A stretch of DNA of 64,000 nt. Origin: Onstottus_B sp049273855. GTDB lineage: Bacteria; Acidobacteriota; Blastocatellia; UBA7656. Below the pieces are notes generated by a model. It saw nothing but the letters and a program-made list of their open reading frames with translations, had not been told where the DNA came from and did no database searches. A program made the translations under genes and the position numbers. Positions 16,304 to 24,987 of this stretch are shown here, one piece after another. The stretch covers positions 1 through 64,000 of the forward strand of contig JBASRN010000341.1 of assembly GCA_049273855.1 (NCBI GenBank). Reading direction: 5' to 3'. Within the stretch, counting starts at the first letter, position 1; each line of letters starts with the position of its first letter.

Positions 16304-17821
16304 TTAATCATCGGCCCACTCGTGGGCGAGCAGCCGGTCGTAATCGAATCCGCTTCGCCGGCCTTCCCAGCGGGCGATCGCATAGAAGAGGGTTCCTACC
16401 GCGACCCACAACAGCAGAAGCTGCCAGATTGCCAGGCCACGCTCGCCGGCTGGAATTGCCTGACGCCGGCTGATGTCGTGCGCGACTGTTACCACTGTCA
16501 AATAGCTCATTGATCCCAGCGACACAAGTCCAAGAACCACCAGCAGCGCGGGGCTCAGCTTAACTCGCGCCTTCTGATAAAGCGCGGGCCGAATGAATGG
16601 CAGCGCGATCAACGACGCACTGTGCAAGCCGTAAACCAGGAACATCCCGACGATTGCTATGTCAAGAACGTAGCCGAAGCTCTTCGTCCACATCAACGCA
16701 AGCGCGATAACGGCGTTGACTGCCAGGCTCACCCATGGCGTGCGGAACCTCACACTCACGCGCGACAACCATTGAGGCAGTACTCGATCTTCGCCGAAGA
16801 CGTAGAGTATGCGCGCTGGAACGAACAGCGTGGCGTTCAGGCACGTCGAGAAAGCCATCAGCGCCCCGACGGTGACCACCGCCCCGCCCCACCACGGCAG
16901 ATACCGCGCCGCCGCGTCGCTCATCGCAAAGCTCGAAAGCGCGAGCTCCTGGTATGGCACGACGCCGAACGCTACAAGCGACATGAGAAAGAACATTACC
17001 ATCGAGATCAGCACGCCGTTGATAAAGATCATTGGCAGCGACTTGCGAGATTCTTTAGTTTCGCCGGCCGTTTGCGCAAGGCTCTCAAACCCGGCATATG
17101 AAAAGAAAAGCGCGGGCAGCGCGGCAAGCAATCCTCGGTCGCCTTCTGTTGTAACGGTCGCCCAGAAACCGAAAGGAAACATCGGCGAGAAGTTCTTCCA
17201 ATCAATCGCGAACAATCCGGGCACTACGAGCACGATTATGGCCAGGCATTTAACAATGACCATAACAGTCTGAAGCCAGCCGTAGAACTTCACGCCGAGC
17301 AGGTTGAACACGAAAAAGAAGAGCAGCGCAGCGGTCGCGATGACCGCTTCCCCAAGAGTCGGATCGCCGGGATAGCTTCGGCTGAGCCGGTCGCCGAACG
17401 GGAGCACGCCGGCAAACCACTTATCCATCCCCGGATAGAAGAACTTCAGATACTGTGCCAGCGAGACAGAAAGGATGACCAGCGCTCCGATGTAGGAGAG
17501 CCACTTCAGCCACGACGCCACAAAGCCAAGATAGAGGCTTCCAGTGGTACGCGAAATGTGAAGGTATTCGCCGCCCGGACGAGTGCCGAGCGGCGTTGAA
17601 AGATACACCGAGTACGCGACCGCGGTCGCCAACACAACCGGCGCAAGTACGAGATAAGCTAGCGGCACAGATGGTCCGGCGATGCTGCCGGCCTTGCCGG
17701 TGACGACAAAGATTCCAGAGCCGACAAGTATCCCGATGATAGTGGCGTAGCTCTCGAGCTTGCTGAGCTCTCGCCTTAATCCCAACTTGCGGGGTTCCTG
17801 ATGACTTCTGGGTTGCGCCAA
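16304..17821 (-). CDS. APC-family amino acid permease
   Basis: 505 residues with about 12 to 14 hydrophobic helices. The family motif appears as GILVGSGIFVVTG (about 30-42), with the helix-1 break typical of amino acid transporters; the following LSTPLGTRPGGEYLHISR region (about 74-91) resembles basic or cationic amino acid permeases. Substrate not assignable. Distinct from the permease at 2946, sharing only the fold. It is upstream of purH with 13 bases between. Confidence 0.87.
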   Translation of the reverse strand: MAQPRSHQEPRKLGLRRELSKLESYATIIGILVGSGIFVVTGKAGSIAGPSVPLAYLVLAPVVLATAVAYSVYLSTPLGTRPGGEYLHISRTTGSLYLGFVASWLKWLSYIGALVILSVSLAQYLKFFYPGMDKWFAGVLPFGDRLSRSYPGDPTLGEAVIATAALLFFFVFNLLGVKFYGWLQTVMVIVKCLAIIVLVVPGLFAIDWKNFSPMFPFGFWATVTTEGDRGLLAALPALFFSYAGFESLAQTAGETKESRKSLPMIFINGVLISMVMFFLMSLVAFGVVPYQELALSSFAMSDAAARYLPWWGGAVVTVGALMAFSTCLNATLFVPARILYVFGEDRVLPQWLSRVSVRFRTPWVSLAVNAVIALALMWTKSFGYVLDIAIVGMFLVYGLHSASLIALPFIRPALYQKARVKLSPALLVVLGLVSLGSMSYLTVVTVAHDISRRQAIPAGERGLAIWQLLLLWVAVGTLFYAIARWEGRRSGFDYDRLLAHEWADD

Positions 17822-18119
17822 AGTTCAACCAGCGTCGAATTTGATCGACGGAGTGAAGGATTCTCGCACGACGATTGCGGATTGTCTACAAAAGGAATTG
17901 AGCAGACCGGGCGCGGCCAATGCGAGAGAAACTCAATACAAGTAAACCGCATTGAAAACGACGCAAGGAAATCTATTGCTTTGTGATACAGATGGCGGTG
18001 GCGTTGCCGTGGCATCAACTATTATCGCTATGCCCGCCTCCAATTCTAATCTCTAACAAAGTCACTCAATTACTGGCAAGCCGCATGCGTCGCAATAGAT
18101 CGACAAATCGCGGGTCTGA
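17822..18119. other. Intergenic region without a recognised gene
   Basis: 298 bases between the divergent permease start and the peptidase C25 remnant. Slightly AT-richer than neighbours. No open frame with supported coding features, no repeat family member and no RNA gene recognised. It may contain the permease promoter on the minus strand and decayed upstream sequence of the C25 gene. Confidence 0.5.
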
Positions 18120-18494
18120 GCGCAGGTTGTCGATCAGTGGCGAGGCAATCTACTGGACTCCGCAGCAGCGCGAGTGCTGATCAACGACCGTCTGCCGGTG
18201 TTCGTGATGATGACCTGCTTGAACGGCTTCTTCCACGACGCCGTAGTTGACTCACTCGGCGAGTCGCTCCTAAAAGCCGAGCACGGAGGCGCAGTGGCGG
18301 TGTGGGCTTCGTCGGCAATGACAGTGCCTGATCAGCAGGCGGCGATGAATCGAGAGTTCTACCGGCTCATGTTCTCCGGCAAAGGCTCGCTCAGTTTTGG
18401 AGAAACGGCAAGAAGAGCGAAATTGGCCGTGGACGATGCCGACGTTCGCCGAACCTGGATTCTGCCAGGCGATCCTGCGATGAAGCTCGAGTAG
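18120..18494 (+). pseudogene. Peptidase C25 (gingipain-like) C-terminal fragment
   Basis: About 124 codons are open after an in-frame TGA at 18117-18119. The translation (DQWRGNLLDSAAARVL, LPVFVMMTCLNGFFHD, SLGESLLKAEHGGAVAVWASS, RRTWILPGDPAMKL) matches the end of the catalytic domain of C25/gingipain-type cysteine peptidases, where the TCLNGFFHD segment holds the catalytic Cys and the final GDPAMKL is the usual domain end. The upstream part that should contain the GHG His motif is missing or unrecognisable, so this is a remnant of a larger secreted protease. No gene of origin is nearby. Confidence 0.75.
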
Positions 18495-18542
18495 ACGGTG
18501 CCACGATCCAACACCCCCTGTTCGCTTCAGGCGCCCCTGACT

Positions 18543-19721
18543 TCAATGCGCTGAAACTGCGCTGTGTTGTTCGTAAGCTTTCGTCTCGAGGATGCTCTTG
18601 ATCTCGCGAACGGTCAGCTCCAACTCCTCGTCTTTCGAGTAGAAATGCGGAGCTATGCGAATGCCCGCGCCCGGGCGGAAGTCCACCAGAAAATCGCGGC
18701 GAAGCAATTCGGTCGTCACCTGGTGTCCGTGTGGCACGTCGATTACAACCGTTCCCCCACGGTCTGCTGAGTTCCTCGGGCAGTTAATCTTGAAGCCTGC
18801 TTCTTCGGCCAACTCGATCAACCTCGTGGTCTGACGGATAGACTTGGCTCGAATCCTGTCGACGCCGACTTCGTTCACGATTTCGTAGCCGGACATCGCC
18901 GCGTAGATCCCGGGAATATTCGGCGAGCCATTCAAGAACCGATAGATGTCGTCGGCGTATTCAGTCGGCCCTACCTCAAACGCGAACGGACGCTTGTGCG
19001 CAAGCCACCCGGTGAGCTGCGGCTCGAGACTCGGCCACAGATCACGGCGTACATACAAGTAGCCAGCACCCGGTCCGCCGCACAACCACTTCACCGAGCC
19101 CCCGGTCGCAAAATCAAGACCGATCCCCCCGACGTTCAGCGGCACGGTTCCGGCAGATTGATATACATCGGCAACAATCATCGCGCCGACCTCGTGAGCG
19201 CGCGCGGTTAGCGCTTTGATGTCCTGGATGAACGAGCTTCGAAAGATCACGTGCGAGACGGAAACCAATCGGGTCTCTTCGTCTATCGCCTCGAGCATTC
19301 GATCGAGCGGAACTGTGACCCCGTCGTCAGAAGGAACGGTTACCAGTCGCGCGCCGTTCTTGAGCGCATGATAGATGTACAGGTTCGACGGAAAGTTCAT
19401 GCTCTCGGAGACGATCTTGTTGCGCGTGCCTGAGAAATCCAGGCACCCGGCGATGATCGACTGGCAGATCGAGACGTTCGGGTGCATGACTACTTCACCT
19501 TCGCCGGCGCCGATGATCTTGCCGATCATATCGCCGACGGTCTTCGGCATCATCCACCAGCCTTCATCCCACGAGCGAATTCCGCGGGTCGCCCACATGT
19601 CGGCGTACTCCTGCAGGCGATCGCGCGTGCGGCGCGGCATGGCACCTAGCGAATGCGAGATCATGTAAATCGTGCTGTCCAGTATCGGGAATTCTTTGCG
19701 CCATTCGAGAAGCTCGTCCAT
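18543..19721 (-). CDS. kynU: Kynureninase-like aminotransferase class V enzyme
   Basis: 392 residues from ATG 19721, preceded by AAAGGGG; the longer frame extends through a GCGGATT hairpin repeat and is not genuine. Fold type I PLP enzyme of the class V branch: helix with WWMMPKTVGDMIG, IVADVYQSAGTVPLNVGG with the PLP Asp, and Lys in GGSVKWLCGGPGAGYLY. The pattern DxYQSAGxVP...GxxKWLxGGPG is that of kynureninase, which splits kynurenine to anthranilate and alanine. The next upstream gene is tryptophan 2,3-dioxygenase, supporting this. A formamidase gene is not in the window. A cysteine-desulfurase-like or other class V role remains possible. Confidence 0.82.
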   Translation of the reverse strand: MDELLEWRKEFPILDSTIYMISHSLGAMPRRTRDRLQEYADMWATRGIRSWDEGWWMMPKTVGDMIGKIIGAGEGEVVMHPNVSICQSIIAGCLDFSGTRNKIVSESMNFPSNLYIYHALKNGARLVTVPSDDGVTVPLDRMLEAIDEETRLVSVSHVIFRSSFIQDIKALTARAHEVGAMIVADVYQSAGTVPLNVGGIGLDFATGGSVKWLCGGPGAGYLYVRRDLWPSLEPQLTGWLAHKRPFAFEVGPTEYADDIYRFLNGSPNIPGIYAAMSGYEIVNEVGVDRIRAKSIRQTTRLIELAEEAGFKINCPRNSADRGGTVVIDVPHGHQVTTELLRRDFLVDFRPGAGIRIAPHFYSKDEELELTVREIKSILETKAYEQHSAVSAH

Positions 19722-19738
19722 GAGAACCCCTTTCAATA

Positions 19739-19818
19739 GCGGATTGCGGATTGCGGATTGAGCCTTACCACTCATGCGCCTCGAAATTCCGCAATTCGCA
19801 ATTCGCAACCCGCAATTC
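19739..19818. repeat. Heptamer hairpin repeat, family C (GCGGATT)
   Basis: Left arm has three copies of GCGGATT (19739-19760), right arm four copies related to CGCAATT (about 19789-19816), forming an imperfect hairpin with a 28-base loop. It lies between the kynureninase and tryptophan dioxygenase genes and ends at the dioxygenase stop codon. A related copy lies at 27628. Confidence 0.85.
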
Positions 19819-20659
19819 AATAACCGCCGCTCTTGTTGCTCAGATAGTTTCTAAGCTCCCACAGCTCTGGGAAGAACTGGCGCTCGACTGTTTTCTTCAA
19901 ATAAGCCACGCCTTCGCTGCCGCCTGTCCCGGTCCTTGAACCGATCATTCGTTCGACCATCTTGACATGCCTCAGCCGCCACAGCGAGAAGACCTCGTCG
20001 TATTCAACCAGACTCTCCGCAAGCAGAAACAGATCATAGTGCTCGTCAGCGTTTTGATAGATTCGCATCAGCTCCCTTATGCGCCGCTCGTGCGCGGGGT
20101 CGCGCGCATCTTTGGTCAGACCTGCGCCAGGTGGAAGATCGAATCCGCGCCGCGCGAGCAACGCATAGAACGCGTCGCCGACCGACGGCCGGTCGAGCCG
20201 GGACTTCATCCTCGTGTACTCGGCGGAACCGGGCTCGTGTGCTGTCAGGTATCCGGCGTCCTTCAACCCTGACACAAACTCGAGCTCGCGGAATTGAGAC
20301 GATTGAAACCCGCTGGCCGGCATCAAGTGATCGCGAAACGCGAGGAAGTCCATCGGCATCATCGTCTCGAGCACGGCGACTTGATTGACCAGCACCTGCT
20401 CGATCTCGACGCACCGGCGAATCAGCCGGTGCGCGGCCAGCGGCTGATCGGCATCCAACCGGCCGATGATCGCGTCGAGTTCGTGAAGCAGTTGCTTGAA
20501 CCAAAGCTCGTAGGTCTGGTGAATGATGATGAACAGCGTCTCGTCATGCTGGGGCGGGTCCGAAAGCAACTGCTGAAGCGAAGTCAGCTCTCTCACCTTG
20601 AGATAGCCGCCATAGGTCAGTTGGTTCTCATCTCTTGAAACGGGTAAACCGAATGACAT
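19817..20659 (-). CDS. kynA: Tryptophan 2,3-dioxygenase
   Basis: 280 residues from ATG 20659, preceded by AGGAG; the 22-residue longer frame begins inside a repeat. It opens the indole ring of L-tryptophan to N-formylkynurenine with heme and O2. Characteristic are LTYGGYLKVRELTSLQ, the helix HDETLFIIIHQTYELWFKQLLHE region read in two parts (about 36-58), RELEFVSG, and the heme-histidine region WRLRHVKMVERMIG followed by the TGTGGSEG loop that contacts the substrate. Length agrees with bacterial tetrameric enzymes. First step of the kynurenine pathway; the kynureninase-like gene is downstream. Confidence 0.96.
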   Translation of the reverse strand: MSFGLPVSRDENQLTYGGYLKVRELTSLQQLLSDPPQHDETLFIIIHQTYELWFKQLLHELDAIIGRLDADQPLAAHRLIRRCVEIEQVLVNQVAVLETMMPMDFLAFRDHLMPASGFQSSQFRELEFVSGLKDAGYLTAHEPGSAEYTRMKSRLDRPSVGDAFYALLARRGFDLPPGAGLTKDARDPAHERRIRELMRIYQNADEHYDLFLLAESLVEYDEVFSLWRLRHVKMVERMIGSRTGTGGSEGVAYLKKTVERQFFPELWELRNYLSNKSGGY

Positions 20660-20669
20660 CAGTACTCCT

Positions 20670-20747
20670 AACGATGATTGATAAATAGTGAGCAAAATGA
20701 GCGGAACGAGCTCTTGATTCATCATTCATCATTCATCATCCATCGTT
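20670..20747. repeat. Heptamer hairpin repeat, family C (ATTCATC)
   Basis: AACGATGATTGAT (20670-20682) on the left and four heptamers of the ATTCATC type (20717-20744) plus CATCGTT on the right form an inverted repeat. The right arm overlaps the last codons and stop of the crotonase-fold gene, so its C-terminus KTMDDE is encoded by the repeat. Confidence 0.75.
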
Positions 20748-21556
20748 TTGTTGAACACCGGCGCTCGCCTCTCCCTGAATGCTTGATAGGCTTCGCGGAA
20801 ATCGGGGTTTAGCATGCAGATCGCCTGGGTCTCGGCTTCGGCTTCCAGAGCCGCTTCCAGGCTCATGTGCAGTTCGCGATTCAACGCCGCCTTGGTCATC
20901 ACGAGCGCAAATCCCGGGCCGTCTGCCAGCTGCTGGGCCCAACGAAACGTCTCCGCCTCGAGCTCCTGGGCCTCGACTACTTTATTGTAGAGCCCGATGC
21001 GCTCCGCTTCAGCCGCGCTTATAAAGTTACCGGTGTACAACAGCTCGGTGGCCTTGCTAAGCCCGATCACCTTCGGCAGCAAAAAGCCCGCGCCCATATC
21101 CGCCCCCGCAAGACCAACTTTGGTAAACAGGAACGCGATCTTCGCAGTGCTCGAGGCAATCCTCAAATCGCACGCAAGGGCGATGACCGCGCCCGCCCCG
21201 GCAACCGTTCCGTTGAGAGCCGCGATCACAGGTTTGTGCAACACTCGAATGTTTGCGATCAGCTCGCAAGTCATCCGCGTGAATTCCAGCAGCCCGTTCA
21301 TGTCCCGGCTGAACAGCTCGCCGATTATGTCTTCGACATCGCCGCCTGAACAGAATCCGCGGCCGCGCCCGGTTATCACAACGACTCGAACCTGCTCGCG
21401 AGACCTGAGCTTCGCAAACGTATCGGTCAGCTCGCGATAGACCTGGAACGTGAGGGAATTCAGGCGGTCAGCTCTATCGAAGGTGATAACCGCAACCGGT
21501 CCGCGCTCCTGGTAGAGAAAGCTCGCCGGATTGATGGTATTCGGTGAATCACTCAC
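20729..21556 (-). CDS. Enoyl-CoA hydratase/isomerase family protein
   Basis: 275 residues, crotonase fold. Oxyanion-hole segment GRGRGFCSGGD (about 66-76) and the second motif NGTVAGAGAVIALACDL (about 115-131). The two catalytic glutamates of 2-enoyl-CoA hydratase are not present: their positions read Val in AGAVIAL and Lys in LFTKVGL. Instead GLAGADMGAGFLLPKVIG (about 151-168) carries an Asp at the place used by PaaG-type isomerases, so an isomerase-like activity is more likely than hydration. It is 69 bases upstream of the tryptophan dioxygenase and in the same direction; a place in aromatic ring breakdown is an inference. Confidence 0.87.
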   Translation of the reverse strand: MSDSPNTINPASFLYQERGPVAVITFDRADRLNSLTFQVYRELTDTFAKLRSREQVRVVVITGRGRGFCSGGDVEDIIGELFSRDMNGLLEFTRMTCELIANIRVLHKPVIAALNGTVAGAGAVIALACDLRIASSTAKIAFLFTKVGLAGADMGAGFLLPKVIGLSKATELLYTGNFISAAEAERIGLYNKVVEAQELEAETFRWAQQLADGPGFALVMTKAALNRELHMSLEAALEAEAETQAICMLNPDFREAYQAFRERRAPVFNKTMDDE

Positions 21557-21616
21557 AAAACGTCCGTAATCTCGCGCGGCGCCGCGCCGCTCTGAAACCC
21601 TAGGTCCGACACATCT

Positions 21617-22012
21617 CTAAACCACCGCAATCGCTTCTATCTCGACCTTGGCCAGGTCTTCGAGGAGCGCGCTCACCTCGACAAGCGTCATCGCAGGAAA
21701 ATGCTTGCCCATAAGGTGGCGATAAGCCACTCCAACATCCTTGAGCCGCGCAGAGTACTCCTTCTTGTCGGTGACCAGTATCAGCAGCCTTGCGATGCTG
21801 GCGGGCGAGCCTCCAGCGGCGCGAACCACCGCCAGGACATTGGCAAGCGCTTGCGCGAACTGCTCGGGAAAGTCGTCGCTCACGATGCGACCTCCGCGGT
21901 CCCAACCGACCTGTCCCGCAACGAACAACAGCTTTCCGCCTTCAAACAAAACGCCGTTGTTGTAGCCGCTCGGCTCAGCCAATGCCTCAGGATTGATCAC
22001 GGTCATCGACAT
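21617..22012 (-). CDS. Rid-family protein lacking the catalytic arginine
   Basis: 131 residues from ATG 22012, which follows GGAGGT by six bases; TTG 22018 is an alternative. Single-domain YjgF/YER057c/UK114 fold with LFVAGQVGWD (28-37) and the C-terminal VEVSALLEDL..VEIEAIAVV strand pattern. RidA uses Arg105 in FPARSxVEV to bind the imine carboxylate; here the stretch reads FPAMTLVEV, so Met108 replaces it. It should therefore not be assigned to RidA proper and may be another Rid subfamily. 2-Aminomuconate deaminases of tryptophan catabolism also belong to this superfamily, and the gene sits in the kynurenine cluster, but the residue loss weakens that link. Confidence 0.85.
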   Translation of the reverse strand: MSMTVINPEALAEPSGYNNGVLFEGGKLLFVAGQVGWDRGGRIVSDDFPEQFAQALANVLAVVRAAGGSPASIARLLILVTDKKEYSARLKDVGVAYRHLMGKHFPAMTLVEVSALLEDLAKVEIEAIAVV

Positions 22013-22039
22013 GCTCAACCTCCAGATAAGCTGCTTTGT

Positions 22040-22828
22040 CTATTTGTCCATCGCTTTGAGGCCACTGAATTCTTTTAGCTCCCAGGCAGTGCCTTCGCTA
22101 GCCTTACGCTTGACCAGTCCGAGTCCACGGACGAAGTATTCGGTCACCTGATTCTCACCGATCTTGCGAAGCACCTTCGTCGCCTTCAACTTGCCTGTCG
22201 GGATCGTCACCTCTTCATCACCCTGAGCTTCGGACGAAACAAAGGTAGGTTCGTCGACGATGGCGGGCGGGCCGCCGGCTTTGGTGAAGACCTTGGTGAA
22301 AGAGTACTGCCAGCTTGTGCCCTTCCTTGAAAGCGAAGCGGGGTCGACCATCGCTACGGAGTTATCTCTGTATTTGAACTCTGAGGCGGATTTCTGGCCG
22401 GCGACGTCGCTTTCGGTTTTTTCCGAGATCAACTGAACTCGCTCTCCGTCACAGACATATTTCTTGACCATTGTCTGAGAGATTTGCAAACCTCCGCTGC
22501 GATCGACTATTTGAGTTGTCTCAGTAAATACCTTTCGTCCGTTTTCTTCCGACGAATCGACCACTACCGTTGCGTCAGCGACCAACCCGCTCGAATAGCC
22601 AATCACGTACTTGGCAGTCGATCCGGGCAAAAGCGGGAAATATAGATTGCAAGATTTGAAATTGGGATCGACGGCGGCGGCGGGTTTGATCGGCGCCGGT
22701 GGCCTGAAGTCGCCCCGTGAGTTTCCGTTGCCATTCGCGTTGCCATTGCTGTTGGTGTTCTTGTTGCCGTTGCAGCCGCTGAGCGCGAGACCGATCAGCA
22801 GAACTATGCCTAGGGATGATCGAATCAA
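22040..22828 (-). CDS. Lipoprotein with Asn/Gly-rich linker
   Basis: 262 residues from a TTG at 22828, chosen because AAGGAAG lies eight bases upstream and the signal peptide IRSSLGIVLLIGLALSGC begins right there. The lipobox is LSGC; the next residues are an Asn/Gly repeat linker (NKNTNSNGNANGNGNS), a feature I associate with acidobacterial lipoproteins. The rest is a beta-rich domain with FPLLPGSTAKYVIGYSSG, a threonine- and valine-rich set of strands and a final EYFVRGLGLVKRK motif that resembles outer-membrane lipoproteins describing thresholds of charge measurement, but no family is recognised. Likely anchored in the outer membrane. Confidence 0.75.
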   Translation of the reverse strand: MIRSSLGIVLLIGLALSGCNGNKNTNSNGNANGNGNSRGDFRPPAPIKPAAAVDPNFKSCNLYFPLLPGSTAKYVIGYSSGLVADATVVVDSSEENGRKVFTETTQIVDRSGGLQISQTMVKKYVCDGERVQLISEKTESDVAGQKSASEFKYRDNSVAMVDPASLSRKGTSWQYSFTKVFTKAGGPPAIVDEPTFVSSEAQGDEEVTIPTGKLKATKVLRKIGENQVTEYFVRGLGLVKRKASEGTAWELKEFSGLKAMDK

Positions 22829-22986
22829 AATAACGCTTCCTTTCGTTTGTTGACTCACGGTTGACCGCTCGATGCGATAACGAGCAAAGAAAGTTATTAA
22901 CACCTTGCCTGAGGTCTCCGCAAGCTACGGCACTGTAGCTGCGGCACTCGAGTGGAGGACGCATTCACGCTCGCGTTCCGCGAAGA

Positions 22987-23060
22987 ATCAAACACTAAAG
23001 ACGCGGAATCAGGAAGATATCGAAGGCCCCTTTGTGCCTTCGTGCCTTTGTGTTTTGATT
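22987..23060. repeat. Intergenic palindromic repeat, family A
   Basis: AATCAAACAC (22987-22996) pairs with TGTTTTGATT (23051-23060), and internal AAGACGCGGAATCAGGAAG and CCTTTGTGCCTTCGTGCCTTTG words give the family pattern. It lies upstream of the DMT transporter gene. Confidence 0.65.
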
Positions 23061-23094
23061 AGGTCTCTTGAACGTCATAGCGAGGGGCACGTGA

Positions 23095-24018
23095 ATGATT
23101 CCAGGCGAAGAAGAGGAACGCCAGGCGACGAGCATGGCGGGAGTGATGACGGCTATGGGTTTTGCCGTTCTCGCGCTGGCGTTCTCTTCGATCTTCATCA
23201 GCAAGCTCGAGCGAACCGAAGTCCCGCCTCTTGTAATAGCGTTCTATCGGATGGCTCTGGCGACTGTCCTGCTGATGCCCGCTGCGCTCGCGTTTAAGCG
23301 GCGAGAGATAGCTGCGCTTGCTCGCAAGGACCTCCTGCTGCTTTTGCTTGGCGGCTTCTTCCTTGCAGTCCACTTCGGCGCGTGGATCACTTCGCTCAAG
23401 TACATCCCCATCTCGACGTCGGTCGTGCTGGTAAACAGCCATCCGCTGTTCGTCGTCATCGCGTCTTATCTCTTTCTCGGGGAGAAGCCTGGCCGCCGCA
23501 GCCTTGCGGGAACGGCGGTCGGGCTTGCGGGAATGATAGTGATCACCCAGGACGCGCTGGGAGACATTCGACTCACGCTGAAGGGAGACGTACTCGCGTT
23601 ACTGGGGGCGTTTGCGGTCGTCGGATATTTCATCGTCGGGCGCAAGGCGAGAACCAGGATCAGCCTGCTCGGCTACGTGACGCCGCTTTACGCAGTATGC
23701 TCGCTGCTCCTGCTGCTGGGCGTGGTGGCGGCGGGCGAACCGCTTTATCCTTACACCGCCGCGCAGTGGACGTACTTCGCGGCGCTCGCGGTGGTGCCCA
23801 CCATACTTGGTCACACGGTCTTCAACTGGGCGATCAAACACGTCAGGCCTTCTGCAATCTCGCTCGCCTTTCTGGGCGAACCGGTTGCGGCGAGCGGTCT
23901 GGCGTTTATCTTCTTTGCCCAACGGCCGCCGCTTGCGACTTTCATTGGAGGCGCGCTGGTGCTGGCAGGTGTCTACTTGAGCACGTCGTCGCAGCAAGCA
24001 ACCGCTCAATCCGCGTAA
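23095..24018 (+). CDS. DMT-superfamily transporter, two EamA domains
   Basis: 307 residues with ten hydrophobic helices in two EamA repeats (about 14-145 and 155-298). Each repeat has the usual small-residue helix ends and a final GxALVLAGVYL-type helix. Members export amino acids, nucleosides or other metabolites; substrate not assignable. It starts with ATG 23095 after AGGGGCACGTGA. A second, more divergent member of the same superfamily is at 36819. Confidence 0.88.
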   Translation: MIPGEEEERQATSMAGVMTAMGFAVLALAFSSIFISKLERTEVPPLVIAFYRMALATVLLMPAALAFKRREIAALARKDLLLLLLGGFFLAVHFGAWITSLKYIPISTSVVLVNSHPLFVVIASYLFLGEKPGRRSLAGTAVGLAGMIVITQDALGDIRLTLKGDVLALLGAFAVVGYFIVGRKARTRISLLGYVTPLYAVCSLLLLLGVVAAGEPLYPYTAAQWTYFAALAVVPTILGHTVFNWAIKHVRPSAISLAFLGEPVAASGLAFIFFAQRPPLATFIGGALVLAGVYLSTSSQQATAQSA

Positions 24019-24059
24019 GGGCGGAGGACCGTGATGGAATTGCGGGTTGAGAAGAACTT

Positions 24060-24090
24060 GCCACGAAGCCACCAGGACACGAAGGAACAC
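24060..24090. repeat. Solo left arm of family A repeat
   Basis: GCCACGAAGCCACCAGGACACGAAG (in two blocks, 24060-24084) matches the left arm of the 2821 copy almost exactly, but no right arm follows. A half element. Confidence 0.65.
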
Positions 24091-24171
24091 TGCTACTCCA
24101 CCACTATGAGACTACGGGCGCGGTTGAATCTAGCTTTCCAATCCGCAAATCAAAATCTAGAATCAAGCCGA

Positions 24172-24357
24172 ATGACCACCGAACTCTCGAAGCTCCGCGA
24201 GTTGCTTTCGGCGACCCTAGTCGAGGTCGAGATAGCGATCGACACCGCGACCTATCCCGACTGGACCGAAACAAAAGAGAATCTCCTCAGAGCGATCGAC
24301 ATCGTGCGCAAGCTCGAGCGCGATCAGACATGGTCGAAGCTCTCGAAGAAAAAGTGA
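24172..24357 (+). CDS. Small helical protein of unknown function
   Basis: 61 residues from ATG 24172. The sequence (TTELSKLRELLSATLVEVEIAI..., ending KLERDQTWSKLSKKK) is highly charged and predicted to be two helices. It ends six bases before pcp, with TGAGGAC overlapping its stop and serving as the Shine-Dalgarno of pcp, so the two could be coupled. A larger open frame upstream runs through repeat sequence and was not used. No family recognised. Confidence 0.55.
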   Translation: MTTELSKLRELLSATLVEVEIAIDTATYPDWTETKENLLRAIDIVRKLERDQTWSKLSKKK

Positions 24358-24363
24358 GGACTT

Positions 24364-24981
24364 TTGGTAAAACTTCTGCTGACCGCGTTCGAACCGTTCG
24401 GGGGCGAGAGCATAAACCCGTCGCGTGAAGCAGCGCGACACATCAAGGACTTGAGCTTTCCGGGCGCCTCGGTTCGCGTAGAGGAGCTTCCAGTTGACCG
24501 GTATCGCGCGATCGAAGTCGCGCTCGAGACGCTTCGTCAGGCGAAGCCTGACTTCGTGATCATGCTTGGAGAAGCAGGCGGCCGATTTCGAATTAATCCG
24601 GAGAGAGTCGCCATCAACATCGACGATTTTCGAATTCCGGACAACTCCGGCAATCAACCGTCTGACGAGCCAATCGTCGAAGGCGGGCCGGCTGCATACT
24701 TCTCGACGCTACCGATCCGAGCGATCACCGAGCGACTAATCGGCGCGCGAATTCCTGCTGCTATTTCAAACTCCGCCGGAACGCACTTGTGCAATCGAGT
24801 TTTCTACAGCGTTATGCACGAGATTGCGACGAAAAACGCAACGACGAGGGCGGGTTTTATTCACTTGCCCTACCTTCACGAGCAGACGATTCCAAAACCA
24901 ATCGATCAGGCAAGCTTGTCGCTTGAGTCGGTAGTGGAGGGCGTTAGGCTCGCGATCGAAGTGTCGGTCGAACAATTCTGA
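24364..24981 (+). CDS. pcp: Pyroglutamyl-peptidase I
   Basis: 205 residues from a TTG start. Family C15 cysteine peptidase that removes N-terminal pyroglutamate from peptides in the cytosol. Catalytic residues are Glu80 in RFRINPE, Cys143 in NSAGTHLCN and His167 in GFIHLPY, each one position from the classical Glu81-Cys144-His168 numbering. N-terminal LLTAFEPFGGESINPS and GNQPSDEPI are also diagnostic. Its start follows the small gene at 24172 by six bases. Confidence 0.96.
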   Translation: MVKLLLTAFEPFGGESINPSREAARHIKDLSFPGASVRVEELPVDRYRAIEVALETLRQAKPDFVIMLGEAGGRFRINPERVAINIDDFRIPDNSGNQPSDEPIVEGGPAAYFSTLPIRAITERLIGARIPAAISNSAGTHLCNRVFYSVMHEIATKNATTRAGFIHLPYLHEQTIPKPIDQASLSLESVVEGVRLAIEVSVEQF

Positions 24982-24987
24982 GATACA

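Noticed and set aside
14674..16473. Long plus-strand frames antisense to purH
   Set aside because: purH is fully supported; the antisense translations are low-complexity and Arg-rich.
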